DNA from: Amphiura filiformis
Lineage: Eukaryota > Echinodermata > Ophiuroidea > Amphilepidida > Amphiuridae
DNA length: 64,000 nucleotides
Reading direction: 5' to 3'
NCBI RefSeq assembly: GCF_039555335.1
Contig: NC_092637.1
Location: 2,934,001 to 2,998,000 of the forward strand
Position 1 is the first letter of the stretch, and each line of letters opens with the position of its first letter. This document shows, one piece after another, positions 63,820 through 64,000 of this stretch. Made by a program: the position numbers and the translations under genes. Below the pieces are notes generated by a model. The model saw only the letters and a list, made by a program, of their open reading frames with translations. It ran no database searches and was not told the DNA's origin.

Positions 63820-64000
63820 TCAACAGCGAGAGAGGAGAGGGAAGGGGAGGGGAGGGGACTAGGAGAGGGGAAAGGAGAGCATAGGAAGCGAGAACGGAGC
63901 AAAGGAGAGAGGAAGGAGAAGGGAGAGGAGAGGGAGGGGTCAGAGCAGAGCAGCGGAAAGAAAACAAGAGGAAAGGAAAGAAAGAGAGAGGACCAGGGAT
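63820..64000. repeat. Purine-rich low-complexity tract
   Basis: GGAGAGGGAAGGGGAGGGGA-type A/G repeats continue to the end of the window, inside the caspase intron. Confidence 0.8.

Overview
This is animal (eukaryotic) DNA: AT-rich, with short exons bounded by GT/AG splice sites, long introns, and a very dense load of MITEs, SINEs, LINE fragments and minisatellites. The repeat types, many copies of the 8-mer TAGGCCTA, and an expanded kinase/caspase set suggest a marine invertebrate deuterostome, most likely an echinoderm. That assignment is an inference, because no rRNA or other phylogenetic marker is present.

Layout. (1) 0.8-10.3 kb, plus strand: the last seven exons of a RING-finger/coiled-coil protein, a probable E3 ubiquitin ligase; all splice phases agree. 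(2) 14.3-19.9 kb, minus strand: kinase A, a TKL-type protein kinase of 313 residues in three exons. Its last intron holds a 4.3-kb array of a 34-bp minisatellite. (3) 26.8-30.5 kb, minus strand: kinase B, a 409-residue paralogue in four exons with an extra N-terminal domain. A and B come from a tandem segmental duplication that also includes upstream DNA (about 14.3-21.5 kb versus 26.8-33.2 kb). (4) 34.5-38.3 kb: a second array of the same minisatellite in the opposite orientation, interrupted by two MITEs. (5) 46.4-63.7 kb, plus strand: eight exons of a caspase whose p20 region has the catalytic His and the QACRG cysteine motif; the p10 region begins in the last exon and runs off the window. 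(6) The remaining DNA is repeat-derived.

Main observation. The first recognised caspase exon encodes a domain of about 65 residues that aligns without gaps (24 identities in 57 positions, counted by eye) with the N-terminal domain of kinase B. In both genes the domain exon starts in phase 0, four residues before the conserved Gly-Arg. A TKL kinase and a caspase encoded head-to-head about 16 kb apart therefore share an unassigned N-terminal module, reminiscent of the way RIP kinases and initiator caspases share death-fold domains. The caspase also has a predicted transmembrane segment between this module and its protease domain. Kinase A has lost the module through a deletion that left the first bases of the old intron in the reading frame. 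A kinase-caspase signalling pair for cell death or immunity is an inference; the domain homology and exon structure are visible directly.

No viral or LTR-type element was recognised.
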